A stretch of 64,000 nucleotides of DNA from Strigops habroptila (lineage: Eukaryota > Chordata > Aves > Psittaciformes > Psittacidae), in NCBI RefSeq assembly GCF_004027225.2, contig NC_044288.2, forward strand, positions 4,246,719-4,310,718, in the 5' to 3' direction. Under the pieces are notes generated by a model that worked only from the letters and a program-made list of their open reading frames with translations, searched no databases and was not told where the DNA came from. A program made the position numbers and the translations under genes. Of the stretch, positions 24,441-36,204 are shown piece after piece. Numbering within the stretch: position 1 is the first letter of the stretch; the number at the start of each line of letters is the position of its first letter.

Positions 24441-24912
24441 CTAACAAAGTACAAGCATAAGCAGGAAAATGTCAGAAAACAATAGGGAGCGACTCTGGAA
24501 ATGGCACTAACGGGACATTTGTACCAGATACTGTTTCACTTCTGGAATTTCTAGGTTAAAATAAACGTAGGCAAGTTAGAAAGCATCAGGAACCACAGGG
24601 GGGAAACAGGACCTAGAAAACCTGTTTGCTTATAGTCAAAGATTAAGAAGCTTCAGGCGGAGCAGACTAACATGATTTAAATGATTTTATCTAAGAACCC
24701 TCAAGCAGAAAAGTCTTTTGAGGTTAGAGATGAGAGACCTGTGATCCTCACTGCAGCAAACAACGCTGGATGAAGACAAAAGTTCTCCTGTGTTCTGTTG
24801 TGTGTCCTGTCACACAAGCAGAACTCCTGTGGTCACAGAGAGCTCAAAATGAAAGGTGGGTTTTGGCCCAGCAATGGCACCTATGAACTCATTTTAAGCT
24901 TTATATTTTTAG

Positions 24913-24970
24913 GTTAGAAGAAAAGCTACCGCAGGAAATTTTACTTCAAACGTGCCCACTCAGCACCACG
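24913..24970 (+). other. PTAFR 5' UTR part of the coding exon
   Basis: A pyrimidine-rich acceptor (TATTTTTAG) ends at 24,912. This suggests that the coding exon begins at 24,913 and that at least one non-coding exon lies upstream, as in mammalian PTAFR. Confidence 0.55.
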
Positions 24971-26032
24971 ATGTCTGGAAAGGATAAAGGCAGTGCTGAA
25001 GGTAGTGCTGATTCCTACATTTCCTGTCACATCGACTCAGAGTTTCGCTACAACCTCTTCACTGTTTTCTACAGCATCGTTTTCATTCTGGGCTTTGCTG
25101 CCAACTGCTATGTGCTCTGGATTTTCAGCCGGATTTACCCCACCAAGAAACTCAATGAGATCAAGATCTTCATGGTGAACCTGACAGTAGCTGACCTGCT
25201 CTTCTTGGTTACGATGCCAATGTGGATTGTTTACTATCACCACCACGGAGACTGGATCATGCCCGAGTTCCTGTGTAACGTGGCTGGCACTTTATTTTTT
25301 GTGAACACCTACTCTTCTGTTGCCTTCCTGATGGTCATCACATACAACCGTTACCAAGCTGTGACTAATCCCATTAAAGCTGCTCAGTTTACCACCCAGA
25401 GAAGGGGGATCTACTTAGCAGCAGCCATCTGGATTATAATCGTGGGCAGCTCCTTGTATTACCTTTTTGACAATAATACTAACCAGGAGGAGATCAATTC
25501 TAGGAATTTCACGCGGTGCTTTGAGCGCTATGACTCTTCTGGCAGCGTTTCAGCTGTTCTCGCCATCCATGTCATCATCTGCATCCTCTTCTATATCATT
25601 TTCATCTTTATACTAGGCTGGAACATCATCATTATCAGGACTCTGTTCTCCAAACCAACGCAGCCACGGAAGAGTGCTCATGTCAAGCAAAGGGCACTCT
25701 GGATGGTTTGCACAGTGCTGGCTGTGTTCATCATAAGCTTTGTACCTCATCACCTGGTGCATCTGCCCTGGACCCTGACTGTGCTGGAGCAGTGGAAGAG
25801 GGAAAACTGCCAGTTGCGCCAACAACTCAATGATGCTCACCAGGTGACTTTGTGCCTCTTGAGTACAAACTGTGTGTTGGACCCTATCATCTACTGCTTC
25901 CTCACCAAGAAGTTCCAAAAGCATCTTTCAGAAAACCTGAAAAGCATGAAAGGGAGTCGCAAGTGCTCCAGGCAAACCACAGACACAGTGATTGAGGGCA
26001 CCATTCACCAGGAGGATGCCATTAGGATCTAG
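24971..26032 (+). CDS. PTAFR: Platelet-activating factor receptor
   Basis: One uninterrupted frame of 353 residues (human 342). Seven hydrophobic segments are visible, at about 28-52, 63-87, 101-123, 147-167, 193-222, 242-265 and 286-310. Class A GPCR marks are present: N70-L and A74-D75 in TM2, Cys102 and Cys183 for the extracellular disulphide, NRY at 126-128 in place of DRY, FVPHH in TM6, and DPIIY at 304-308 in place of NPxxY. N-glycosylation sequons lie at N168 and N179. The tail is Ser/Thr-rich with Cys332. By family knowledge it binds platelet-activating factor at the plasma membrane, signals through Gq and Gi, and drives inflammation and leukocyte activation. The start is the first ATG after the splice acceptor. 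The N terminus is about ten residues longer than I expect for mammals. Confidence 0.96.
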   Translation: MSGKDKGSAEGSADSYISCHIDSEFRYNLFTVFYSIVFILGFAANCYVLWIFSRIYPTKKLNEIKIFMVNLTVADLLFLVTMPMWIVYYHHHGDWIMPEFLCNVAGTLFFVNTYSSVAFLMVITYNRYQAVTNPIKAAQFTTQRRGIYLAAAIWIIIVGSSLYYLFDNNTNQEEINSRNFTRCFERYDSSGSVSAVLAIHVIICILFYIIFIFILGWNIIIIRTLFSKPTQPRKSAHVKQRALWMVCTVLAVFIISFVPHHLVHLPWTLTVLEQWKRENCQLRQQLNDAHQVTLCLLSTNCVLDPIIYCFLTKKFQKHLSENLKSMKGSRKCSRQTTDTVIEGTIHQEDAIRI

Positions 26033-28100
26033 TTCAGCCCTGTTCCGATTGCAGATTGAGGTGTGTCCATCTTTTCTCAAGGAGAGGCACTGAGGGACAC
26101 AGCAGAGGACCAGGATATTACACTTTCCTTTTCCCATTAGACAGAAGAATGGACGCTCATTTCTTCTATCACATGCAACTGGCAGAACTGGAGCCTGTAG
26201 CAGTCTGGCAGAAAAGCACCTTCTGTCTGGGCTGATGTTCTCATGGGCACCGAGAACAGTTCAGAGGATCTGCTTTTACGTGAAAGAAATGTGCCACCAG
26301 GTCTGTGCACTGTGCAGCTAGCAGCTGAGTGCACCGAAATTCCCCACTGTGTCAGCCCCCACAGCACTGCCTGTTGTCTGCCCTGGCTTCTTGTATAACA
26401 GTGGAACTGGCAAACCAGTGGCCTCTTGCACTCAGCTTAGTAACTTTGGGCTGACTGCATGTGCCTGTGGAAATCCAGTCTCGCTTTGGAGGCTCCAGAT
26501 AACAGAGGATTATTGTCAGCATGGGCATTATGATAAGAAGAAGAACAGCTTAAAATGCTTCAGTATCTTTGTTCTTGTTTATTTCGATTAGGGCTGTAGC
26601 AAGCAACTGTGCGTTATTCCTTGCCCCAGTCTTTCTATTTCTGCTATGACGAAATGAAGCTGAGTAGTTCTTAATGTGCTACTACAAGTGAAGTACCAGG
26701 TCAGGTCATGGCTACTTTCTGAGTAAATCAGAGCAGTGCAATGATACAGCACACTTGACACACACATAACTCACGCACTCTGACAAGACTGGAGACCCCT
26801 CGCCCAGGGCTGGCTGCAGTCAGTTGGGGCAAAGTGGTTTTCTGAGGGTGCTGAGTTCAGTCACCAATCATGAGACACTTCAGGTTCCTTATCTGACCCA
26901 AATTGCTCAACCCAGCACAGGAAATTGGGCAAGGAGGGGAACTTACTTGTTTTCACAACAGTTTTTGGTTCCCTAAACTACAGCAAAGAGTTTATTTGAT
27001 GACAGGAAAAGTGTATCTATCTGACCTGCAATACTGATTAATCATGTGCAAGGTGAGCAGCCTTCCCACACACACCAGAGAATGTGAGATAAGCGCCGGT
27101 CTTTCCAAAGATAGGACTAACATTTGTATCAGACCTTGCTTACATTCAGTGGAGATGTGAGTCCTTCAGATGCATCTCCTGAAGATCCTCAGGCAGCTTA
27201 TGCTTACCTGTGCAAACAGACAAAAGAACTGAGATGTTTCTTTCTCTAATGCCATCTGCCAGGGCCAGCCAGGCACTCCAGACCCAGTGCCAGGCTGAGA
27301 AAAGTATCCAACCACATTGAGAACACATTTCCCTCCTGGCCCTGGACTCTGCTCCAGTAAAGGCCACCCATAAAGATCCCCCGCTGGCACCTCTTAGCAG
27401 AGAGAGAATTGCCTGACCATGTCCCTGAGCCATGTGCAAAGCTTTGCTCTGCATCTGCAGTCATCCGAGCCACAGCACACAGCAAGGGGAATGACTCCTG
27501 TAATTCAAAAGCCTAATTCCTGCTTGCTGGGGGAATCTGCCTCCGTGTTTCTGCCCTCCCCGGATAGCACGTTCTGGCTGGGGAGGGGAGCTCCTGTAGT
27601 GGCAGAGGTGGAGCTTTGGAGCGTTCCTCTCCTCCCCTTGCCACCCGGTGAGGCAGCCGAGCGTGCCTGCTTCACAGCCCCCAAAGCACTGAACAGATGG
27701 AGTCTGGCAGCTCTTAGAGGAAATAGAAAGGGATTTTACGTGGAGATCTGGTAAATACGTGATCTTCTATTGATTCCTGGAAAGCTTGCAACAGAGCTTA
27801 CCGTTTAGGCTACTTATTGTGGGTAAATAACATGCTTCCCTCCCCAGAAAACACCTGTGAGGCCAGCGTGAGCTCAGAGAACAAATATAAACTTGTATCT
27901 GAGGAAAAGAGTAAGTGGAGGAAAAAGCCCTGAGGCCACTTCAGGAGATGTGCAGTAATGCGTTTCTAAAAACCAGTCTCAGCTTCTGCTTCTGTTCCTG
28001 GAATTCCTTTCGGTTTTACCGCAGTGTTGCATTACTCTGCTTTACTTCGCAATAAAATGGATCCTCAGAAGTTCTTTTAAATAAAGTGTGTTCCTCAAGT
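26033..28100 (+). other. Probable PTAFR 3' untranslated region
   Basis: There is no AATAAA between the stop codon and 28,051, and then two close together. A 3' UTR of about 2 kb is the simplest reading. No gene or repeat is recognised inside. Confidence 0.6.
28051..28084 (+). terminator. Tandem polyadenylation signals, probably PTAFR
   Basis: AATAAA at 28,051-28,056 and again at 28,079-28,084, followed by the GT-rich stretch AGTGTGTTCCTCAAGTGTTTTG. Confidence 0.65.
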
Positions 28101-28195
28101 GTTTTGTCCTTTAGCTTCTCATCTTTCTGCATGTATACTCAAGGGAAAAGCCTTGGTACCACGCTGCATCCCCAGAGCGTGAGCAGCACGTAAAG

Positions 28196-28736
28196 GGAGG
28201 GTGCTCTGGGGAGACCCCCCCTGCAGTCCTGATCCAGCTCTGGGGCAACAGCACAAGAGGCATGTGGAGCTGCTGGAGCGAGGCCAGAGGAGGCCCCGGA
28301 GCTGCTGCGAGGGCTGGAGCAGCTCTGCTCTGGAGCCAGGCTGAGAGAGCTGGGCTGGGGCAGCCTGGAGAAGAGAAGGCTCCTGAAGGGGAGACCTTAG
28401 AGCAGCTCCAGTGCCTAAAGGGGCTCCAGGAAACCTGGAGAGGGGCTTTGGACAAGGGCCTGTAGGGACAGGACAAGGGGAATGGCTTTAACCTGCCAGA
28501 GGGGAGATTGAGATGAGCTCTGAGGCAGAAGCTCTTCCCTGTGAGGGTGCTGAGGCGCTGGCACAGGGTGCCCAGAGAAGCTGTGGCTGCCCCATCCCTG
28601 GCAGTGTTCAAGGCCAGGTTGGACACAGGGGCTTGGAGCAACCTGCTCTAGTGGAAGGTGTCTCTGCCCATGGCAGGGGCTGGAACTGGATGAGCTTTAA
28701 GGTCCCTTCCAACCCAAACGAGTCTGTGATTCCATG
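28196..28736 (+). repeat. CR1 LINE 3' fragment, longer copy
   Basis: Extends farther 5' than the others. It includes the ORF2 C-terminal coding remnant (CATGTGGAGCTGCTGGAGCG, CTGGAGAAGAGAAGGCTCC) before the shared 3' block, and ends at GTGATTCCATGAA. Confidence 0.92.
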
Positions 28737-29049
28737 AAAATTACCGTGTGGACTCTTGAAACTAACAGCTCGGTAAGTTTTAACCTGCTATAAGAGGAAA
28801 AGCGAGGAAACAACATTTCTTAGAGCTCCACAAACCCACCGGATAAACCCCGAAGCTCCCTGACCGCACACACGGGTCATTTCCAGAGCCCTCCCTGCCT
28901 GCTTTAAGCGCCCCCGACAGCAATGAGGCAGCAAAGCGGAGACATGACCCTACAGACATGACAAGCAACGACCCCAGCGCGGAGCCGAGCTCAGCAGCGC
29001 CCGCCTCAGCGGCTGCCCGGGTCGTCACTTCCGCGGCCGGGCGCTGCTT

Positions 29050-29131
29050 CCGGGCGGCGCTGTGGGGAGGGAGGAGCTGCCATGTCCGCTGAGGGACGCG
29101 CTGCCGGGCCCGGCGCCGGAGCCGCCTCTCG
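29050..29131 (+). other. EYA3 first exon (5' UTR) with upstream ORF
   Basis: The exon ends at a good donor (CTCTCG then GTAAGAG) at 29,131/29,132. The transcription start is inferred, not seen. An ATG at 29,092 opens a small frame. If exon 1 joins the exon at 39,896, this frame closes at TGA 39,900-39,902, upstream of the main start. Confidence 0.65.
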
Positions 29132-29160
29132 GTAAGAGCCCGCCCCGAGCGCGGTTCGGT

Positions 29161-29230
29161 CCCCGTGGTCGACGAGCTGGGGCCCGCGGGCCGCCAGCGG
29201 CCCGCTGGCCCCAGCTCGTCGGCCACGGGG
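29161..29230. repeat. 70-bp near-perfect inverted repeat
   Basis: Arms 29,161-29,184 and 29,207-29,230 pair over 24 positions with one T/G wobble (29,169 with 29,222). After one C/T mismatch (29,185 with 29,206), an inner 9-bp stem pairs 29,186-29,194 with 29,197-29,205, leaving a CA apex. It lies 30 bp inside EYA3 intron 1, within the CpG island. Confidence 0.95.
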
Positions 29231-29792
29231 GCTGCGGGGACCACGCGTGTGCGCTCCCGCCCGCGGGCCTGAGGAGGCGGCGAGGGCGCTGCGGGTCGGA
29301 GCCGCGCTTCCCCCACACCTCCCGGCGGTGCTGGTGCCTCAGCCGCAGCCCCCTTAGCAGAAAGAGCCCCCTTAGCGTAGCTGCGGTGATGAGGAGAGGC
29401 TTGTGCCGGGTAACCGGCGATAAAGACCTTGATGGGGTGTCGGGAGCCTCAGCACAGGCAGCCCCGCTCAAACCACGCAGGAAGGCACTTAAACATCTGC
29501 AGTGGTTAGTGTGGTGTAGGTCTGGTCGCTCATGTGGAGCTTGTGCAGACAAGCCCAAGAGGATGTGTTTGGGCTGGGTAGGGTCGCGACCAGTTGGGCT
29601 TCACAAGCTGTGTTGGACTCAGCTCAGCTCTGCTGGATGTTCCTGGTTCTGGGAATGCTGTGCAGAGCTGCTGAAGGTTTATGTGGAGCCAGCTCAAGCA
29701 CAGTGTGGCTTATTAGTTTGGTTTCTGCTCTGCATGGTGTGGCTAAGTTGTTTCCAGACTGGAGCTAGTTCTTGGTGTAACATAGCTGTGGT

Positions 29793-29950
29793 GATTCATA
29801 GAATCACAGCATGGGTGGAAAAGACCTTAAGATCATTCAGTCCCAACCCCCTGCCATGGCCAGGGACACCTCCCACTAGATCATGTCACCCAAGGCTCTG
29901 TCCAGCCTGGCTTTGGATGGAGCATTCACCCCTGGCAGTGTTCAAGGAGA
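29793..29950 (-). repeat. CR1 LINE 3' fragment
   Basis: Antisense CR1 tail (GATTCATAGAATCACAG), then CTTAAGATCATTCAGTCCCAA and CCATGGCCAGGGACACC. Its right end (CCCCTGGCAGTGTTCAAGG) reads in the opposite CR1 orientation, so the right-hand end is rearranged. Confidence 0.8.
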
Positions 29951-32330
29951 TGAACATTCATTCAGATGGAGCATTGTACAAAAAAGTCTTAGTGGACTTT
30001 GCTTTCAGTATGGAGCTAAGCTCTACTTCTGCTGTGAGGCACTTAGTCTGTAGTGTAGTAACTTCCAGCTGGTAATTAAAAGTCAACTATACTGATTAAG
30101 ATAAGGTTTTTGCAATTATCGTTATCTGCCTGTGTTGTGTGGTTTCCTTCAGCTTTGTCTGTTGCAGATTATCTTAAGTTCATGATACTGAATAAGATTT
30201 GTTGAGAATCACTGCAATTCAAATGCCTCAAGTCACTGTTTTTGTAATAAGCTACTTTTAAAAGTGCATATAAAGATAGTGGCTTCCTGCAAAACTGCTG
30301 ACCTCTGAGGCTGTACCTGACATGATTGGGGGTTTTTCTTATCCCCTCATGGTGTGATACTTCTTACTTGTGCAGTTCTGCAATCCCGTTTTTGCCAGGC
30401 AAGCAGCAATACGCAGGCACTGTCTGTGCCCAGCAGTGAGCAGAGGTGAAGCTCTCACCGTTTACAAGCCATTTGGATTGCTCTACAGAGTCTTCCTGCA
30501 GTGTTTGCCTCCCCCTTGGCTCTTCCATGCAACCCCAGCAACAGTTACGGCACCTCAGTAACTGTATTGGGTTGTGCAACAAACTGGATTGAAAACCTGT
30601 CACTTGCCCATCACAGATGTGTGCAATAGCTGTAATAATTCCTGAGTAATTGGTGACTTGGGAAGGGCTTACATCTTCTCAGGACTTTGCGCTTTAAATG
30701 TCCAGATGTTGAATGAGTTTGGGATTGGATATCTTGGCGTACACTTTATTAAATGGGTTTCCATGTTTTGTGTTAATGGGTTGGAGTTCCTCTACATCCG
30801 ATAAATGTATGATTTCCTAATCATGTACTAAAGGGTAGTTCTATATGATTAAACATAAACTGGATAAAATGTACTGAAATGTTTCAATTGAATGAAAAGC
30901 CTGGCAAGTGTGTTCCCCTGTGCAAGTCATGGTATGCCTGAAGATTCAAGGCTTAAAGCAGATGATGAGTTGAGACCCACCTGCAGGAACTGTCCTCACA
31001 TCCCAGGAGCTTCCTTCTGGGTCTTGAAATTCGTGTTGTTTGTGTTTGGATACTGACAGTGCTGTTTCCCTGAGAGTCCCCAGCTGGAACACAACATAAT
31101 GTATATGGCAGCTCTAAACCTTGGGGGATGGTTCATATTTCTGTAACTGTCATACCACCATATGTAAATCCGTTTTGAAGATCTTACAGATCAGTCTCAT
31201 ACTAATGTCTTTTCTGTGACAGTTTTTTTCCTATTTTATTTGAGAGAGTTTAAGAAAATCTTCATTAAACGTGATTGATTTTTAAGATGACCAGGATAGG
31301 AAAATGCATATTCAGGACCGGGATCATTTGAAAAAGTAGGTGATTATTCTTCAGAGCTGAAGTAAGAGTAGCAGCTGTCCTCAAAACCATGCGGAGGTAT
31401 TCTCAGTCACCAGTGTCCTACCACAGTTTCCCCGTGCTGCTTTCTTGGTAAAGGCACCATTGTTCTCACCTACCTATTGGGGAAAATACTGTCACAGAAA
31501 ACAACCCCGATGGTTCAAGGCTTTGAAGTTTAACATAGAAGTCTGGTCCCATTTACAATCTGATGTTTTCTTCAATGCCTTTAGAATAGCTCTTGAGATT
31601 TCAGAAGCTGTTGCCTTGATTTTATTATGTACTTAGGCCCTCATTTCCTGTCCATCCAGAACTTGTGGGGTGTAGGGAGGGGAGCTGGCCTTTCTACAAG
31701 AAGAAGGGACTCGGAGACAACTTTTTTCTTCATTATCTTGAAGTATCATCTTGGTATTCTGGAGAACTACAAAGACACGCGAGGTTTGATGCTTTCCTAG
31801 TGTAGCGTTTTGTCTTTTGTCAGCTCTCCTGCCAAGCCTGCTGCTATGTTGACCTTTCTGGATATGAGGAAAAATGAATTCTTCTGGCTTAAAGGAAAAG
31901 GAGTTACAAAATACTCACTTTTGCCTGACCTGAAGAAAGCAAAAAAAGTCCCCATGAATCAATGGTACCACTGCTCTTCTGCTCTCAGCTTTTCCAAATA
32001 AGATAGCAAAAGTAGTTCAGCAGTTCTGTGAAATGTTGACCTGTGCAGTGGCTTTCCAGGACCTAAAGAATTCAACTTTATATTGAAGAAAAACCAGCAC
32101 CAAGTTGTTGAAGAAGTTTCTCTAATCTCTGAGTGAAATGACCTTTTTGTGTGGATGCTGTTCTAAAAAGCACACGTAACTGGTCTTTACTGAGAGTGTT
32201 CTTGCTGAACTGCCACCAGAATCCAGTGTGTGTCATGCAGCTCCTTTTTACAGTTGATGGTAAAGCCTGAAGCAAGGAGGACATTGGATACCTCCACCTT
32301 TCCAGTGTCCTTAGCCAGTTTATCACCTGC
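29951..32330 (+). other. EYA3 intron 1, left part
   Basis: Between CR1 pieces. No exon, RNA gene or further repeat is recognised. Confidence 0.6.
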
Positions 32331-32390
32331 CATAGAATCCCAGACTGGTTTGTGTTGGAAGGAACCTTAAAACCAAGTTCTTGTGGCAGG
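32331..32390 (-). repeat. Short CR1 tail
   Basis: CATAGAATCCCAGACTGG and TTGGAAGGAACCTTAAA mark the antisense CR1 terminus only. Confidence 0.7.
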
Positions 32391-33005
32391 ACATGAGCTG
32401 ACCTGGGTGGCTGTGGAAGGTTCAGAGAGGGACTGGACAGTGGGGAACAGGTCTGCGAGCGGGCTCTGGAGGATGAGCAGAGATGTGGCTCCTGGGGGGT
32501 GTGCTGGGGGGGGTGGTGACCAGGCTCCCATGCTCCTCACTAGTGGCTCCTGCTGGGGGGACTATTTATCTGCCCCAGTGCTCCCCGTTGCCTCTGCCAG
32601 CAGGACTGGTGCGGTGTGAAGCAAATGGTATAGTCAATCCCCTTGATGAAAAGCAGTGGCTGTTACCGAGCAGCTGAGCATCAAACACCATCATTTAAAC
32701 TGGGTTTTAACCCCACTAAAATATCTCAAGTATCCAGTACTTTATTCTTTAATTTTTCGAGCAGGTTACTCTAGCAACTGTTGTTGCTAAGACACAAATA
32801 GCTACAGATGTGCTCAGACCTGATGGCACTGTGATAAATACCATGGCTCCTCTAATGCAAAATAACAAAAGAAAGAAGTAAATTTGCTGGAGTCTCAACC
32901 TTTTTAATAAAATCCTGGTAGAGGTTGAGAAACTGAAGCAGTTTCTCTAATAGCACTATGAATTAATTTCCTGGTGGTAGTTACATGACTTTTTGATATG
33001 TATTT

Positions 33006-33189
33006 AGGGTGCTGAGGCGCTGGCACAGGGTGCCCAGAGAAGCTGTGGCTGCCCCATCCCTGGCAGTGTTCAAGGCCAGGTTGGACACAGGGGCTTGGAG
33101 CAACCTGCTCTAGTGGAAGGTGTCCCTGCCCGTGGCAGGGGGTTGGGACTGAGCTTAAGCTCCTTTCCAACCCAAACCATTCTATGATT
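33006..33189 (+). repeat. CR1 LINE 3' fragment
   Basis: GGGTGCTGAGGCGCTGGCAC through to AACCATTCTATGATTA. Young subfamily. Confidence 0.93.
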
Positions 33190-33610
33190 AGTGAAACCTT
33201 TTATTGAAAATAAAGTTTAGAGCTGCACTATGCAAATAACTCATTTTTTGGTGGTTAATGTGATGCGGATTTGCTGTCTGACCAATAGAGGATTAAAAAT
33301 TTCAGCCTGTTCTTCAGGAACTTTCCGAATCTGTTTGAATGTGTCTGAAGTGGCTTCTAGAAATGAAAGGCAGTGTGTTCTGCTGCTGGACAGTTTGTTT
33401 TAAAAGGCTTTTAAGACAAACAGCATGTTTTTTTGCCCTCCAGAGCTGAAGCTCCAGAGATTTGCTGCTCATTTATCAGTTACCTGAAACACAAAGATGT
33501 GTGTGAGCCATGAGATACCCAGTGTCTTATCAGCTGGACAAAGATCCGTTAAGTCTCACTGCAAGTTGAATCCTCATGAGCAGGGGAGGTGATGTAATCT
33601 CAGGTTAGGT

Positions 33611-33819
33611 ATAAGGCAGAAGTTCTTCCCTGTGAGGGTGCTGAGGTGCTGGCACAGGGTGCCCAGAGAAGCTGTGGCTGCCCCATCCCTGGCAGTGTTC
33701 AAGGCCAGGTTGGACACAGGGGCTTGGAGCAACCTGCTCTAGTGGAAGGTGTCCCTGCCCGTGGCAGGGGGTTGGAACTGGATGAGCTTTAAGGTCAAAC
33801 CAGTCTGGGATTCTATGAT
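33611..33819 (+). repeat. CR1 LINE 3' fragment
   Basis: AAGGCAGAAGTTCTTCCCTG through to GGGATTCTATGAT, with a small deletion of CCCTTCCAACC before the tail. It sits about 420 bp from the previous copy in the same orientation. Confidence 0.93.
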
Positions 33820-34370
33820 GAAGTTTTCTACTGCCATTTGCATAAATTCCTGTGACCTGTTTTGTAGCTAAAAGGTTAATGGCAGTTTTGGGTTCTTGTG
33901 CCATGTTAGCTCTAGCTAGAAGAAATTGCTGACTTCTTTCTGGGCTCAGTGGGAGTTGTTTTTCTCAAGTATGAAGTTGTTATTTCCAGATCTTCCTTTT
34001 GTGCAAACAGTTCTTTTCCCCATTAAAAAGTTCCCTGCTGTGATTCAAAATCCAATTGAAAAAGGATTGTGTAAGGACTGGGCAGCCAGTGTGTGGTCTG
34101 TGTGTAGGGACTGCCCAGAGCCCTAATGGTGACAGCCCTTCAAGGATTCCTGTTAATGAAACAGGCGTTGCTTAGGGTAAGATGTATTTGTGCTACCACA
34201 TGTAATGTCAATAATTTTCTCACTTTATAAATACCTTGTTTTTTTCATTTCCATTTTAAGATTGTGACATTCTAATCAAACCCTGTTTTTTCAACCCATC
34301 AGGACAGTGCTTGTCATGGCCTCTTGTACCTTCAAAAACAGGGCATCCCATCTGCCTCCCCCCAAACTTT

Positions 34371-34445
34371 TCATGGAATCATAGAAACACAGAATGGTTT
34401 GGGGTGGAAAGGACCTTAAGATCATCCAGTTCCAACCCGCTGCAC
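34371..34445 (-). repeat. Short CR1 tail
   Basis: CATGGAATCATAGAAACACA, then GGAAAGGACCTTAAGATCATCC: the antisense terminus of a CR1 copy. Confidence 0.85.
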
Positions 34446-36204
34446 TGGGTTTGTTCTGATGGGAGATGAGCAGGCTGGTGAGCAGCACAGCTTTCATTCA
34501 TTAACTCCATCCCAGTTGCTTGGTTTTAAACGGCTGCTCTCTGCTGCTGAAAAAGGAATCGAGGAGAGAGCCGTGCTACAAATGGGGTGGATGTAACAGG
34601 CAAAGCTTGAAGATGGATTTGAGAGGGAATTTTTAACAGTTGTTCTGGAGAGCAAAACTGTTGTCTGAGGCGTTGATTGTTGTGGTAGAAAGTAGGGTTT
34701 GAAGTTAGAAACCTGAGTTCCTTTTCCCTCTTACCTCATTTGTCTGTTCAAACACTGGAGTAACACACCTCTTCTGTTCCGCTTGGCTGTCAGGTACTGA
34801 ATGTGCAGCCATAACAAATATGACATTTATAAATGAACGTGTGAATGCAGTGGGAAGGAGATCATGCATTGTGTTACTTGCAGGAACTTGTGAGAGCAAG
34901 TGATTTGTATTAAATATTTCATTCCTTAGTGGAGGAGAAAAGCTGGATGAGCCCCTCCTCTCCTGCTCACCTCTGTCTGTCTCTTTGCATGTCTCTGGGT
35001 TGCATGAGCGTCTTAAATGCTGCGATTCCCTTCTCTTTAAAGTATCTTTAGAGTTTTTTGAGTTTGTAATCAGCCTCACCAGATAGAACATTTTACACAC
35101 CCAGGTATCTATTTACTCACTCGTGTTGTTTGCATCATTGTGATGGTACAACTTGACGAAGAATTTCCATTAACTGGTTTTTGCCTGAAGGAAGGAAAAA
35201 TGCAGCTTTAGTACATAGAACTGTTCAACCCCTGACAGCTCTTTAAGGGGCTGGTTTATTACACAGCCCAACTAGGAACCAGGCTGATGCTGTCATTTCG
35301 TGTCATCTTTAATCAAGCTGTTCCAAAACAAACTGGGAGATTCATCCAAACTACAGGGAATGCCTGGTTTTGCCAAACCCTCACGAGCGATCCCACAGGA
35401 GCGGGCAGCGGGCTGGCTCTTGGTGGAGTCACAGCACTGCTTTGCCTATGTCGGATACCAAGTTCAAAGTATTTCAGCAGCTTGGCTGATGGAATATTAT
35501 CACAGTTGGATATAGGAATGCTGAGATATGGGGGAGGATAAAACTGTAGAGGAACTTTGCTGTGGAGCGAGGAGGTTCTATGCATTCGCCTGCTCACATC
35601 CTGGGGGGGGGGCAGAGGTCGCTGCCACCATGGGGACATGGACATGGACATTGCCTGAAAATTAGAACTTCAGTCATAAACCTGCAGAATAAAAAGCACT
35701 TGGTGCTGTGCAGTGCACAGCAATGTCAGAATGTGTCTCTCCTCTCTTCACTCTATTTATTTCTTTGGGTGTTTTTAATTAAATTGAAAACCAAAAAGGG
35801 ACGGGGGGATGCACCACATCCCACCGTGCCAAGTTCTGCTCTTCTCTGAACGAAGCGGTTTGTCACGTGCTGAGTGGCACAGAGTGAAAGCACATTGCAA
35901 GGAAAAACCCAGCTCTGGTTGGGGGATGCCTTAGGTTGCTATGGCTGTGCTCTCCAAGCCCGTGTGCATGTGGTGTAGCAGCATGGGACAGATTAGCATG
36001 AAATGCTCCACTGCAAACATTACTCTTCTGCTGGTGCTTAATTCATATATTCATTGCTGGCCCTTTCATTGCTGGTAAGGTGCTGGCCCTTGAGTAAATA
36101 AGGAGTGGAAATAACTGCAGAGATGACATTATTATGCACACAAAGCATTACAGCTACTGCTGTAAAAGACAATTAAAAATGTTTCTGTAAATACATTAGC
36201 TACA
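34446..36204 (+). other. EYA3 intron 1, middle part
   Basis: No exon or repeat family is recognised. A short poly-G run lies near 35,602. Confidence 0.6.

Larger units (their letters stand above)
28950..29350. promoter_or_regulatory. EYA3 CpG-island promoter
   Basis: A CpG-dense block surrounds the first exon. There is no TATA box. CACTTCCGCGGCCGG and GCTTCCGGGCGG near 29,026-29,057 contain ETS-like TTCCG cores of the kind often found at TATA-less promoters. Confidence 0.7.

Noticed and set aside
25613-25924. Minus-strand frame inside PTAFR
   Set aside because: Shadow of a conserved receptor coding exon.
29062-30075. 337-codon open frame across EYA3 exon 1 and the start of intron 1
   Set aside because: It reads through a strong splice donor, the inverted repeat and a CR1 fragment. 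GC-rich sequence explains the lack of stops.
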